In this document: one piece after another, positions 23,116 through 31,316 of the stretch
How positions within the stretch are numbered: position 1 is the first letter of the stretch
Layout of the letters: each line of letters begins with the position of its first letter
Assembly (NCBI RefSeq): GCF_001514205.1
Contig: NZ_KQ948786.1
Location: 50,830-114,829 of the forward strand
DNA: 64,000 nt
Direction of reading: 5' to 3'
Origin: Streptomyces griseoruber
Lineage (GTDB): Bacteria > Actinomycetota > Actinomycetes > Streptomycetales > Streptomycetaceae
Position numbers and translations under genes: made by a program
Notes under the pieces: model-generated
Database searches by the model: none
The model's input: only the letters and a program-made list of their open reading frames with translations
What the model was told of the DNA's origin: nothing

Positions 23116-24087
23116 TCAGCGCGTCCGGCCCGCGCGGGCGTAACGGGCCGCGAGGTCGGCGAGGGCCGCGGTCAGTTCCGGTGGGCCGATGACCTCGATC
23201 TCGGTGTCGAAGTGGCCGAGGGTCGCGGCGAGGCCGGGCCAGGACCAGGAACCGAGGGTGAGGCGGCAGCGGTCGGGGCCGAGTTCCTCGACGATGCCGT
23301 CCCGGGCGTGGGGCGCGACATCCGCGGCGGGGAGGTGGAGGACGACCTCGCCCCGGCAGGGCCAGTCCGTGGTGGTGCCGTCGTTGCCGCGGAACCGGCC
23401 GGTGAGGAAGGTGGAGACATCACCGCCGGGAAGCGCCCGCGGGGTGAAGCGGGGGCCGTTGGGGGTGCGGGGACGGATGCGGTCGACGCGGAAGGTGCGC
23501 CAGTCCTCGCGGGTGAGGTCCCAGGCCACGAGGTACCAGCGGTGGTTGCGGGTGACCAGGTGGTGGGGGTGTACCCGGCGGGGGGCGTCGGGGGTCGGCG
23601 GGTAGTCGAAGCGCAGTTCCTCGCGGGCGTGGAGGGCGCGGCTCAGCTCCAGCAGGACCTCACGGTCGACCCGCGGGGTGTCGTGGGGCGCGGGCGGCGG
23701 GACCGCGGTGATGTCCAGCAGGTCGATGCGGTGGCGCAGCCGGGGCGGCATCACCTGGCGGAGGGTGGCCAGGGCGCGGGTGGCGTCCTCGGCGACGGAG
23801 GTGAGGGTGGTGTCCGCGGCCGCGGTCCGGAGCGCGACGGCCAGGGCGATCGCCTGGCCGTCGTCGAACAGCAGGGGCGGCAACTGGGCGCCGGCCTCCA
23901 GCCGGTAGCCGCCGGCCGGTCCTTTGAGGGTCGTGATCCGGTAGCCCAGCTCGCGCAGCCGGTCGATGTCACGGCGCACGGTGCGCGCGGTGATGTCGAG
24001 GCGGCCGGCGAGATCCCCTCCCGACCAGTCGCGGTGCGTCTGGAGCAGCGAGAGCAGGGCGAGCAGCCGGGCGGAGGTTTTCTGCAT
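23116..24087 (-). CDS. WYL-domain transcriptional regulator (YafY/DeoR-type HTH)
   Basis: 323 residues from the ATG of MQKTSARLL. The N-terminal winged helix LLSLLQTHRDWSGGDLAGRL … ARTVRRDIDRLRELGY is of the HTH_11/DeoR type. The WYL ligand-sensing region follows, with the family run NHRWYLVAWDLTREDWRTFR near residue 190. A WCX-like C-terminal part ends in YARAGR. Proteins of this kind usually repress a divergent gene, here the VOC-fold gene, and respond to a small ligand or nucleic acid. A palindrome (24112-24126) in the shared promoter is the likely operator. Confidence 0.9.
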   Translation of the reverse strand: MQKTSARLLALLSLLQTHRDWSGGDLAGRLDITARTVRRDIDRLRELGYRITTLKGPAGGYRLEAGAQLPPLLFDDGQAIALAVALRTAAADTTLTSVAEDATRALATLRQVMPPRLRHRIDLLDITAVPPPAPHDTPRVDREVLLELSRALHAREELRFDYPPTPDAPRRVHPHHLVTRNHRWYLVAWDLTREDWRTFRVDRIRPRTPNGPRFTPRALPGGDVSTFLTGRFRGNDGTTTDWPCRGEVVLHLPAADVAPHARDGIVEELGPDRCRLTLGSWSWPGLAATLGHFDTEIEVIGPPELTAALADLAARYARAGRTR

Positions 24088-24108
24088 GCGGTCGATCTTC
24101 CCGGGAGT

Positions 24109-24126
24109 ACAGGACACAACCTGTCC
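24109..24126. promoter_or_regulatory. Candidate operator for the WYL regulator
   Basis: The 87-base divergent promoter contains GGACA-N5-TGTCC (24112-24126), within which ACAGG-N6-CCTGT (24109-24124) is nested. Symmetry and placement between the regulator and its divergent neighbour suit an autoregulatory site. Confidence 0.5.
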
Positions 24127-24173
24127 GCTACCTCCGTCAGGGTGGGCTTCACCAACGAGGCGAGGAGCCGACC

Positions 24174-24596
24174 ATGTCCGTCACGACCACCACCCACCTC
24201 AACTTCCGGGGCACCGCGCGCGAGGCGCTGGACTTCTACCGGTCCGTCTTCGGCGGACGTACGGTCGCCGTCACCTACAAGGACGCGGGCGCCGTGCGCG
24301 ACGAGAGCGAGGCGGACTGGCTGATGTGGGGCGAGGTGGCCGGCGACAACGGCTTCCACGTGATGGCGTACGACGTGCCCGCGCAACTGCCCTGGAGCCA
24401 GGGCGAGAACCCGTTCTTCGTGTCCGTGCGCGGTGACGACGCCGAGGAGATCGGCGCCCTGTGGGGCAGGCTCGCCGAGGGGTCGACCGTGGTGCGCGCG
24501 CTGGAGCCCGCGCCGTGGGCGCCGCTGTACGGCATGCTCACCGACCGCTTCGGCGTCACCTGGGTCCTGGACGTCACCGCCCCGTACCACGGCTGA
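24174..24596 (+). CDS. VOC-superfamily (glyoxalase/PhnB-like) protein
   Basis: 140 residues. Two beta-alpha-beta-beta-beta units are visible: THLNFRGTAREALDFYRSVFGG at the start and NPFFVSVRGDDAEEIGALW in the second half, ending FGVTWVLDVTAPYHG. This is the PhnB/3-demethylubiquinone methyltransferase-like branch of the fold, in which proteins are often of unknown function or bind antibiotics. The metal site of true glyoxalase I is not convincing. GAGGAG precedes the ATG. It is divergent from the WYL regulator, by which it is probably controlled, and leads into the HTH_42 gene. Confidence 0.85.
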   Translation: MSVTTTTHLNFRGTAREALDFYRSVFGGRTVAVTYKDAGAVRDESEADWLMWGEVAGDNGFHVMAYDVPAQLPWSQGENPFFVSVRGDDAEEIGALWGRLAEGSTVVRALEPAPWAPLYGMLTDRFGVTWVLDVTAPYHG

Positions 24597-24618
24597 GCCG
24601 GCCGGACCCGGGAACGCC

Positions 24619-25716
24619 ATGACCGCCGTCCTCGACAGCCGCGCCCTCAACCGGGCCACCCTCGCCCGTCAGCATCTGCTCGCCCGCGGCGACGCGTCGG
24701 TGCCCGAGGCGGTGGCCCACCTGTGCGGCCTCCAGGCGCAGGAGCCGCAGGAACCGTTCATCGGGCTGTGGTCCCGCCTCGTCGGCTTCGAGCCGGGACA
24801 GCTGGACGACGCGCTGACCGGCCGTACGGTGGTGCGCACCCATCTGATGCGCCGTACCGTCCACCTGGTCACCGCCGACGACGCGCTCGCCTGGCGGGCC
24901 CGCCACGACGCCATGCTGCGGCAGCGGGTGCTCGGCACCTACCGGCGCGAACTGGCCGGCGTCGACCTGGACGAGGTCGCCGCCGCCGGCCACGCGGTCA
25001 TGGCCGACCGGCGGCCCCGCACCATGCGCGAACTCGTACAAGCCCTCGAAGCCCGCTGGCCCGGTCCACCGCGCCGGGTCCTGGGCGAGCTGCTCGTCGC
25101 GGCCCTCGTCCCGATGGTCCAGCTCCCGCCCCGCGGGCTCTGGCAGCGGACGGCCGGGGTACGCAACCTGCCGCTGGCCACCTGGCTGGAACGGGACGCC
25201 GACCCGCTGCCCGTCGGGGAGGGCGATCCCGTCGGCCGGCAGTTGCTGCTCCGCTACCTCGCCGCCCACGGGCCCGCCGCCAGTGCGGACCTGCGTGCCT
25301 GGTGCGGCCTCGCCGGGCTGCCCGCCGCCGTCAGGGCCGTCCGGGAGGAACTCGTCGCCTTCCGCGACGAACGCGGCCGCGAACTGCTCGATCTGCCCGA
25401 CGCGCCCCGTCCCGACCCCGACACCCCGGCCCCCGTCCGGTTCCTGCCCGCCTTCGACAACGCCGTCCTCGGCTACCACGACCGCGGCCGCATCATCGAC
25501 GCCGCCCACCTCGGTCTGTCCGTCGCGGGCCACCGCATGGTCCTGGTCGACGGACGTGTCACCGCCACCTGGGCCGCGCGCGGTGGACACCTCCGGATCG
25601 GCCCGCTGCGCCCTCTCTCCGCCCGGGAGGAGGAAGCCGTCCGTGCCGAGGCCGAGGACCTGGCCGCCTTCCTGGACCAGGACATCGAGCACATCCGGCT
25701 CGACACCGAGGACTGA
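24619..25716 (+). CDS. Winged-helix HTH_42 protein, AlkZ/YcaQ-related DNA glycosylase homologue
   Basis: 365 residues, the family length. HTH_42 proteins include AlkZ and YcaQ glycosylases, which remove bulky alkylated or cross-linked bases and protect producers of genotoxic natural products. The catalytic strand motif Q-x-Q/D is present here as Gln39-Ala-Gln41 in AHLCGLQAQEPQEP, the form found in the AlkZ-like branch. Other family blocks are RTHLMRRTVHLVTADD and FLPAFDNAVLGYHDRGR. Whether it is a glycosylase or only DNA-binding is open. It begins 23 bases after the VOC gene and probably shares its message. Confidence 0.82.
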   Translation: MTAVLDSRALNRATLARQHLLARGDASVPEAVAHLCGLQAQEPQEPFIGLWSRLVGFEPGQLDDALTGRTVVRTHLMRRTVHLVTADDALAWRARHDAMLRQRVLGTYRRELAGVDLDEVAAAGHAVMADRRPRTMRELVQALEARWPGPPRRVLGELLVAALVPMVQLPPRGLWQRTAGVRNLPLATWLERDADPLPVGEGDPVGRQLLLRYLAAHGPAASADLRAWCGLAGLPAAVRAVREELVAFRDERGRELLDLPDAPRPDPDTPAPVRFLPAFDNAVLGYHDRGRIIDAAHLGLSVAGHRMVLVDGRVTATWAARGGHLRIGPLRPLSAREEEAVRAEAEDLAAFLDQDIEHIRLDTED

Positions 25717-25718
25717 CG

Positions 25719-25862
25719 GTGCTCAGCCATCACTTCGCGGTCCTGCCCGCGGCGGGCCTCGTCGAACAGCGCGACGAGGGGCCCCGCCGGGTCAACCGGC
25801 TGCGGCGCCAGGAGTTCGACGCCCGCTTCCCGGGCCTGCTGGACCTCGTCCTGCGCGACTGA
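25719..25862 (+). pseudogene. Truncated ArsR-family regulator (C-terminal fragment)
   Basis: Forty-seven codons read LSHHFAVLPAAGLVEQRDEG then RRVNRLRRQEFDARFPGLL, the recognition helix and wing of an ArsR-type helix-turn-helix (…vShHLkvLreAGLVe…eGr…y.L). The N-terminal helices are missing: the frame starts abruptly 3 bases after the upstream stop. It is therefore a remnant. The fragment also runs antisense through the last 24 codons of the permease gene, so the same rearrangement probably replaced that gene's normal end. Confidence 0.7.
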
Positions 25863-27231
25863 GCACGGCGTACAGCCCGGCGCTCACCAGGAACCCCACC
25901 AGCGGGGTGATGTCCCCGAACGACGGCCAGTGCGCGGGGACGTATCCGACGTACTTCTCCTGGTTGGAGAAGAGCGGGACCGACACCGCCACGCCGATCA
26001 ACAGGGCGGCGATTCCCGGCCGGTTGGTGAAGGAGCGGTCGGACAGGCGGGTGGAGAGTTCCTCGTCCGAGGCCGTACGGCCCTGGAGCAGGCGTTCCGT
26101 CAGGACGACCCCCAGCCACGGAGCGACCCAGTACGCGATGACGAGCAGGAACGCCTCGTAGGCCGACCCGGCGTCCGACAGGGACGCCCACGCCGCCGCC
26201 GTACCCGCCACGCCCGAGACCACGACCAGCACGCTGCGGCTCAGCCAGGTGGGGAGGTTCAGGCCGAGGGAGGTGAGGGAGATCGCCCCGGAGTAGACGT
26301 TGAGGGCGTTCGCCGAGACCGCTCCGAGGATGATGGCGATCAGCACCAGATCGCCGAGCCAGCCCGGGAGATGACCGGTGAAGGCGGCGGTCGGGGTGGC
26401 GCCCCGCGGGGCCACGATCGTCGCCGAGGCCGCGCCGATGATCGCGACGAGGGCGACGGAGACGAAGAGGCCGGCCGCCGGGTAGAGGACCGTACGGAAC
26501 TTGTCCGCCGTGCGCGGGAGGTAGCGGGAGTAGTCGGTGGCGTACGGGTTCCAGCCCGCCGCGTACCCCCAGGCCGCGCTGAACGCGAGCAGGAAGCCGC
26601 CGATGCCGCCGCCCGTGCCGCCCCCGCCGAGGTCCGCGTGGTCGAGGGTCCACCCGCCGGCCAGCAGGAAGATCACCGCGAGGGCCGGGAAGGCGTACTT
26701 CTCGAAGGTGTGCACGAAGTTGTGACCGATGAAACCGATCAGGATCTCGGCCGCCACCACGAGGAGGAGGGAGGGGAGCGGGCGCAGACCGGTGAGCGTG
26801 TTGAGGGCGAAGGCCGCGCTCACGCTGTTCACCGCGAACCAGCCGACGCCCGCGACCAGGCCGTTGGCGGCAGCGGGGAGGATGTTGCCCCGGAAGCCGA
26901 AGGACAGCCGGCCCACCACCATCTGCGGGACGCCGAACCGGGGACCGTCCAGGGACAGCACCCCCTGTGTGATCGCGCCCAGCGCGGTGCCGAGGACGAT
27001 CGCCGCCGTGGCCTGCCAGAAGCCCAGGCCGAAGAAGAGGACCGAGATCACGCCGATGTAGACCGTCGCGAACTCGATGTTCGGGGAGGCCCAGGTCCAC
27101 AGCAGCTGGAGCGGGGAGCCGTGCCGCTCGGCGTCGGGGATGGGGTCCGAGCCCGCCGTCTCGACGGCGATGACCTTGTCACCGTAGGCGGGGGCGAGGG
27201 CGCCGGGGGAGTCGGCGGGAGCAGTCGTCAT
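25792..27231 (-). CDS. NCS1-family purine-cytosine permease
   Basis: 479 residues with about twelve membrane helices. Family landmarks are LLWTWASPNIEFATVYIGVI in the first helix, FGVPQMVVGRLSFGFRGN with the NCS1 substrate-site loop, and GWNPYATDYSRYLP. It should import cytosine or related bases by sodium or proton symport, feeding the deaminase at 18637. The last residues, after LYAVLS, are RAGRGPAGPGSGRRTPGAA, low-complexity and read through an ArsR remnant on the other strand, so the natural C-terminus was probably lost. The loss lies in the cytoplasmic tail and need not impair transport. ATG at 27231 chosen. Confidence 0.9.
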   Translation of the reverse strand: MTTAPADSPGALAPAYGDKVIAVETAGSDPIPDAERHGSPLQLLWTWASPNIEFATVYIGVISVLFFGLGFWQATAAIVLGTALGAITQGVLSLDGPRFGVPQMVVGRLSFGFRGNILPAAANGLVAGVGWFAVNSVSAAFALNTLTGLRPLPSLLLVVAAEILIGFIGHNFVHTFEKYAFPALAVIFLLAGGWTLDHADLGGGGTGGGIGGFLLAFSAAWGYAAGWNPYATDYSRYLPRTADKFRTVLYPAAGLFVSVALVAIIGAASATIVAPRGATPTAAFTGHLPGWLGDLVLIAIILGAVSANALNVYSGAISLTSLGLNLPTWLSRSVLVVVSGVAGTAAAWASLSDAGSAYEAFLLVIAYWVAPWLGVVLTERLLQGRTASDEELSTRLSDRSFTNRPGIAALLIGVAVSVPLFSNQEKYVGYVPAHWPSFGDITPLVGFLVSAGLYAVLSRAGRGPAGPGSGRRTPGAAAG

Positions 27232-27331
27232 GCGAGGTAAGTGTCCGGTTCCCACCCCTCACGGCCCAGAGGCGCATTGTCCGCTCCGGGAGCCCCGGCG
27301 GCGTACAACCTGTAGGGCTGGGCCCTGTCGG

Positions 27332-27500
27332 CTAGTGCCGCGGCAGGCGACGTTCGCCCCGTCGCGACGCCCGGCACGCACTCCCGCCGCACCGGCCGAA
27401 AGCCCAAGTACGTCCAGTACGAGGACTTCCGGCCGGCACGCCGAGAGCACGCACCGGACGCCGCTCCTTGACGGGCAGACGTTGCCTGCCGCGGCACTAG
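27332..27500. mobile_element. MITE-like element 1 (169 bp, 17-bp terminal inverted repeats)
   Basis: CTAGTGCCGCGGCAGGC at 27332-27348 is exactly reverse-complemented at 27484-27500. There is no transposase inside; the interior carries smaller inverted segments and no credible gene. Both ends contain CTAG, pointing to insertion at or duplication of that tetramer. It is most simply a non-autonomous derivative mobilised by an IS5-like transposase elsewhere. Confidence 0.75.
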
Positions 27501-27677
27501 GGCGTGTGTCGAAAGCAGCGCCGTCCGCCCGGAGGGCGGGGCCCGCGGCGTCCGGTGCGGTGCGTCGCACGGCGGAGGGTCGTCCGCGTACCGGGCGTAC
27601 GCGGACGATCCCGACAACGCGGCGAGGCGCCGTGCCAGGCGTCGCGGGCCAGACGGGACTTTCGACACACGCCCTAG
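27497..27677. mobile_element. MITE-like element 2 (181 bp, 19-bp terminal inverted repeats)
   Basis: CTAGGGCGTGTGTCGAAAG at 27497-27515 is exactly reverse-complemented at 27659-27677. The left CTAG is shared with the right end of element 1, so the two abut without spacer. The right CTAG supplies the TAG stop codon of the following reverse-strand gene. No gene lies inside. Together the two elements fill most of the gap between the permease and that gene. Confidence 0.78.
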
Positions 27678-28054
27678 GCGTCCTTGGGGTCCTCGCCCGA
27701 CTCGCGGCGCTTGAGCTCCTCCTCGCGCCGGCGCAGGTCGTCCTCCCAGTCCTTCAGGAGCTGTTCGTCGTTCCTGGCCTTCTCGTCCTTCAGGGACTTC
27801 AGGAATTCGGGGTTGTCGTCGGGTGCCACCCACTTCCCGCTCCCGGCGACGGCACCACCGCCGGGCGCGCCGCGCACCTTGCCCGCCACCAGCCAGGCCA
27901 CCGGACCGACCAGCACCTCGCCGAAGAGCAGGATGATCAGCACCCACACCACCTTCGGCAGGCCCCGGACCTCCTCCTCGGGGGTGTTCAGGCAGTCGAT
28001 GAAGGCATAGATCCACAGTGCCAGGACCAGCAGGAACGGCAGATACCTGAGCAT
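27674..28054 (-). CDS. PLDc_N-domain membrane protein
   Basis: 126 residues. The N-terminal PLDc_N module has two hydrophobic helices, MLRYLPFLLVLALWIYAFID and VVWVLIILLFGEVLVGPVAW. A Gly-rich linker and a charged coiled-coil-like tail (EQLLKDWEDDLRRREEELKR) follow. Despite the name there is no phospholipase catalytic motif. Members are small membrane proteins found beside menaquinone genes in Streptomyces. The ATG at 28054 directly precedes the first helix. Its stop codon lies in the inverted repeat of the adjacent MITE, so the natural C-terminus may have been trimmed slightly. Confidence 0.8.
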   Translation of the reverse strand: MLRYLPFLLVLALWIYAFIDCLNTPEEEVRGLPKVVWVLIILLFGEVLVGPVAWLVAGKVRGAPGGGAVAGSGKWVAPDDNPEFLKSLKDEKARNDEQLLKDWEDDLRRREEELKRRESGEDPKDA

Positions 28055-28142
28055 GGTGGCGGGTTCTCCCGGAAGACGGCGACGGGGCAGGGGACGGCCC
28101 CGGTGACGGGGCCAGGGTAGCGGGTGGCCGATACTGGGACAC

Positions 28143-29600
28143 ATGGCTTACGACGATCTTCGTTCCCTGCTCAGGGCACTGGAGCGGGAAGGCGACCTCA
28201 AGCGCGTGAAAGCCGAGGTCGATCCGTATCTGGAGGTCGGGGAGATCGTCGACCGCGTCCAGAAGTCCGGCGGTCCCGCGCTTCTCTTCGAGAACGTGAA
28301 GGGCTCCTCGATGCCCCTCGCGATGAATGTCTTCGGCACCGACCGCCGCCTGTTGAAGGCGCTCGGGCTGAAGTCGTACGGCGAGATCAGCGAGAAGATC
28401 GGCGGACTGCTGCGGCCCGAGCTGCCGCACGGGTTCGTCGGCGTGCGCGAGGCGTTCGGCAAGCTCGGCGCGATGACCCACGTCCCGCCGAAGAAGGTGA
28501 AGTCCGGGGACGCCCCCGTCCAGGAAGTCGTCCTGCACGGCGACGACGTGGACCTGGAGCAGCTCCCCGCGCTCTTCACCTGGCCGCAGGACGGCGGCTC
28601 GTTCTTCAACCTCGGCCTCACCCACACCAAGGACCCGGAGTCCGGGATCCGCAACCTCGGGCTGTACCGGCTCCAGCGCCACGACCGGCGCACCATCGGT
28701 ATGCACTGGCAGATCCACAAGGACAGCCGCAACCACTACCAGGTGGCGGCCCGGCGCGGTGAGCGGCTGCCGGTCGCGATCGCCTTCGGCTGCCCGCCCG
28801 CCGTGACGTACGCCTCCACCGCGCCGCTCCCCGGCGACATCGACGAGTACCTGTTCGCCGGGTTCCTCGCGGGCAGGCGGATCGAGATGGTCGACTGCAA
28901 GACCGTGCCGTTGCAGGTGCCGGCGCAGGCGGAGGTGGTGCTGGAGGGCTGGCTGGAGCCGGGCGAGATGCTCCCCGAGGGCCCCTTCGGCGACCACACC
29001 GGGTTCTACACCCCGCAGGAACCGTTCCCCGCGCTGACGATCGACTGCGTGACCATGCGGAAGCGCCCGCTGCTCCAGTCGATCGTCGTCGGCCGCCCGC
29101 CGACGGAGGACGGCCCGCTGGGGAAGGCCACGGAGCGCTTCTTCCTGCCCCTGCTGAAGATCATCGTCCCGGACATCGTGGACTACCACCTCCCCGAGGC
29201 GGGGGGCTTCCACAACTGCGCGATCGTGTCGATCGACAAGAAGTACCCCAAGCACGCGCAGAAGGTCATGCACGCCATCTGGGGCGCCCACATGATGTCC
29301 CTGACCAAGCTGATCGTGGTCGTCGACTCCGACTGCGACGTCCACGATCTGCACGAGGTCGCCTGGCGGGCCCTCGGCAACACGGACTACGCCCGTGACC
29401 TGAGCATCGTCGAAGGCCCCGTCGACCATCTCGACCACGCCTCCTACCAGCAGTTCTGGGGAGGCAAGGCGGGCATCGACGCGACGAAGAAGTGGCCCGA
29501 GGAGGGCTACACGCGCGACGGGGGCTGGCCGGACATGGTCCTGCCCGATCCCGACACGGCGGCGAAGGTCGACCGCCGCTGGAAGGAGTACGGCCTGTGA
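28143..29600 (+). CDS. mqnL: Menaquinone biosynthesis decarboxylase, UbiD family
   Basis: 485 residues, typical for UbiD. These enzymes use prenylated FMN to decarboxylate aromatic acids; in Streptomyces this one acts on a 1,4-dihydroxy-6-naphthoate-derived intermediate of the futalosine pathway. Seen: MAYDDLRSLLRALEREGDL at the start, the cofactor/metal region IGMHWQIHKDSRNHYQ with the family Asn and Arg, and the E-x-P-F-G-D-H-T-G-F-Y motif (MLPEGPFGDHTGFYTPQEPF). It overlaps the prenyltransferase start by GTGA, and its prenyl-FMN supplier (UbiX) lies two genes on. Confidence 0.93.
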   Translation: MAYDDLRSLLRALEREGDLKRVKAEVDPYLEVGEIVDRVQKSGGPALLFENVKGSSMPLAMNVFGTDRRLLKALGLKSYGEISEKIGGLLRPELPHGFVGVREAFGKLGAMTHVPPKKVKSGDAPVQEVVLHGDDVDLEQLPALFTWPQDGGSFFNLGLTHTKDPESGIRNLGLYRLQRHDRRTIGMHWQIHKDSRNHYQVAARRGERLPVAIAFGCPPAVTYASTAPLPGDIDEYLFAGFLAGRRIEMVDCKTVPLQVPAQAEVVLEGWLEPGEMLPEGPFGDHTGFYTPQEPFPALTIDCVTMRKRPLLQSIVVGRPPTEDGPLGKATERFFLPLLKIIVPDIVDYHLPEAGGFHNCAIVSIDKKYPKHAQKVMHAIWGAHMMSLTKLIVVVDSDCDVHDLHEVAWRALGNTDYARDLSIVEGPVDHLDHASYQQFWGGKAGIDATKKWPEEGYTRDGGWPDMVLPDPDTAAKVDRRWKEYGL

Positions 29601-30499
29601 GCTCCGCCTCCGCAGCGCTCCCGCAGCCGGGACGCACCAAGGCCTTCCTGCGGCTGGTGATGATCGAGCACTCGGTCTTCGCGCTGCCCTTCGCCTACAT
29701 CGCCGCGCTGACGGCGATGTTCCAGCTCGACAGGAACATCCACTGGGGGCGGCTGCTCCTGGTCACCGTCTGCATGGTGGGCCTGCGCACCTTCGCCATG
29801 GCGGTCAACCGGATCATCGACCGCGAGATCGACGCCCGCAACCCGCGCACGGCCCACCGTGAGCTGGTCACCGGCGCGATGTCGGTGAAGCACGCCTGGA
29901 CCGGCGCGCTGATCGCGGTGGCCGTCTTCCTGGGCTCGGCGGCGATGCTGAACCCCCTGTGCCTCGCCCTGGCGCCGGTCGCCGTGATCCCGATGGTGGT
30001 CTACCCCTACGGGAAACGCTTCACGAACTTCCCGCAGGCCATCCTGGGGCTCGCCCAGGCGATGGGACCGGTCGGCGGCTGGCTGGCCGTCACCGGTGAG
30101 TGGTCCTGGGACGCGGTCGTCCTCGGTCTCGCCGTCGGCATCTGGATCGGCGGCTTCGACCTGATCTACGCCTGCCAGGACGTCGAGACCGACCGCGAGA
30201 TCGGCGTGATGTCGGTCCCGGCCCGCTTCGGCATCCCGGCGGCCGTATGGGGCGCCCGCGCCTGTCACGCCGTCACCACGGCCCTGTTCGTCTGGTACGC
30301 GCTCGCCACCGGCGCCGGTGCCTTCTTCTGGCTCGGACTGGTGATCGTCGTCGGCGCCTTCGGTTACGAGCACACCATCGTGCGCCCCCATGACCTGTCC
30401 CGTCTGAACAGGGCGTTCTTCTCGACGAACGGTTTCATCGGGATCAGCCTGTTCGTCTGTGCGCTCGCCGACCTCCTGATGCGCGGGCTCACGGTGTAG
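29597..30499 (+). CDS. mqnP: Menaquinone prenyltransferase, UbiA family
   Basis: 300 residues, about eight membrane helices. Both Asp-rich prenyl-diphosphate sites are present: AVNRIIDREIDARNPRT (N-x-x-x-D-x-x-x-D) near residue 80 and YACQDVETDREIGVMSVPARF near 190. It attaches a polyprenyl chain to the naphthoate intermediate of the futalosine menaquinone route, in the membrane. The GTG start overlaps the stop of the UbiD gene, so the two steps are translationally coupled. Gene context (UbiD, UbiX, aminodeoxyfutalosine synthase) supports the assignment over other UbiA functions. Confidence 0.93.
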   Translation: MSSASAALPQPGRTKAFLRLVMIEHSVFALPFAYIAALTAMFQLDRNIHWGRLLLVTVCMVGLRTFAMAVNRIIDREIDARNPRTAHRELVTGAMSVKHAWTGALIAVAVFLGSAAMLNPLCLALAPVAVIPMVVYPYGKRFTNFPQAILGLAQAMGPVGGWLAVTGEWSWDAVVLGLAVGIWIGGFDLIYACQDVETDREIGVMSVPARFGIPAAVWGARACHAVTTALFVWYALATGAGAFFWLGLVIVVGAFGYEHTIVRPHDLSRLNRAFFSTNGFIGISLFVCALADLLMRGLTV

Positions 30500-30541
30500 T
30501 CCGGTCCTGAAGACCCTCCTGCTCACCGGTACGCTCAAGGT

Positions 30542-31222
30542 GTGAACGCAGGAGAAACGCAGCGCGTGCCTTGGATCGTGGGGGTGTCCGGGGCGTCCGG
30601 TACGCCGTATGCCGCCGCGGTGCTGCGGGCGCTGCTCGCCGGGGGCGAGAGCGTGGACCTGGTGGTCAGCCGGGCCTCGCGGCTCACGCTGCTCGACGAG
30701 ACCGGGATCTCCTTCCGGGACGGGCACTGGCAGGAAGACCTGCGGGAATGGCTCGGGCGGGGGGCCGACGGCAAGCCGGGCACCTTCGACGCCGACGTCA
30801 GCGCGGTGCGGTACTGGGCCGCCGGGGACCTGGCCGCGGGGCCGTCCTCGGGGTCGTATCCCGCGAAAGGGATGATCATCGTCCCGGCCTCGACCGCGTG
30901 TGTCGCCGGGGTCGCGCTCGGGCTGTCCAAGGATCTGCTCCAGCGGGCCGCCTCCGTCACGCTCAAGGAACGCCGGACGCTCGTCGTCGCCGTACGGGAG
31001 ACCCCGCTGAACGGGCAGACCCTGCGCCATCTGGTGACCCTGGACGACCTGGGCGCCGCCGTGGTCCCGGCCTCGCCCGCGTTCTACGCGGGCGCCACCC
31101 ACATCCAGGACCTGGTCGACTTCGTCGCCGGACGGGTGCTGGACGCCGCGGGGGCCGCGCACGGGCTCTACCGCCGCTGGGAGGGCGAACTGGGCGGTGG
31201 ATCCGGAACCCGGAACGCCTGA
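30542..31222 (+). CDS. ubiX: UbiX-family flavin prenyltransferase
   Basis: 226 residues. UbiX makes prenylated FMN, the cofactor of UbiD decarboxylases. The flavin-binding start is IVGVSGASGTPYAAAVLRAL, with LVVSRASRLTLL next. The prenyl/FMN phosphate contacts lie around KGMIIVPASTACVAGVALGL and LVVAVRETPLN, ending in the helix region FYAGATHIQDLVDFVAGRVLD. This is somewhat longer than the 190-200-residue typical form because of an inserted loop near residue 70. It is the partner of the upstream decarboxylase. GTG start after a weak ribosome-binding site. Confidence 0.93.
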   Translation: MNAGETQRVPWIVGVSGASGTPYAAAVLRALLAGGESVDLVVSRASRLTLLDETGISFRDGHWQEDLREWLGRGADGKPGTFDADVSAVRYWAAGDLAAGPSSGSYPAKGMIIVPASTACVAGVALGLSKDLLQRAASVTLKERRTLVVAVRETPLNGQTLRHLVTLDDLGAAVVPASPAFYAGATHIQDLVDFVAGRVLDAAGAAHGLYRRWEGELGGGSGTRNA

Positions 31223-31316
31223 GCGTCATCTGAGCAAGTCGCAGCACCCCTCATCTCTTCGTCCCTTCATCTCTTCTCGTCTCTTCAGGAACTCTGATCG
31301 GAAGGCTTCGATTCGC

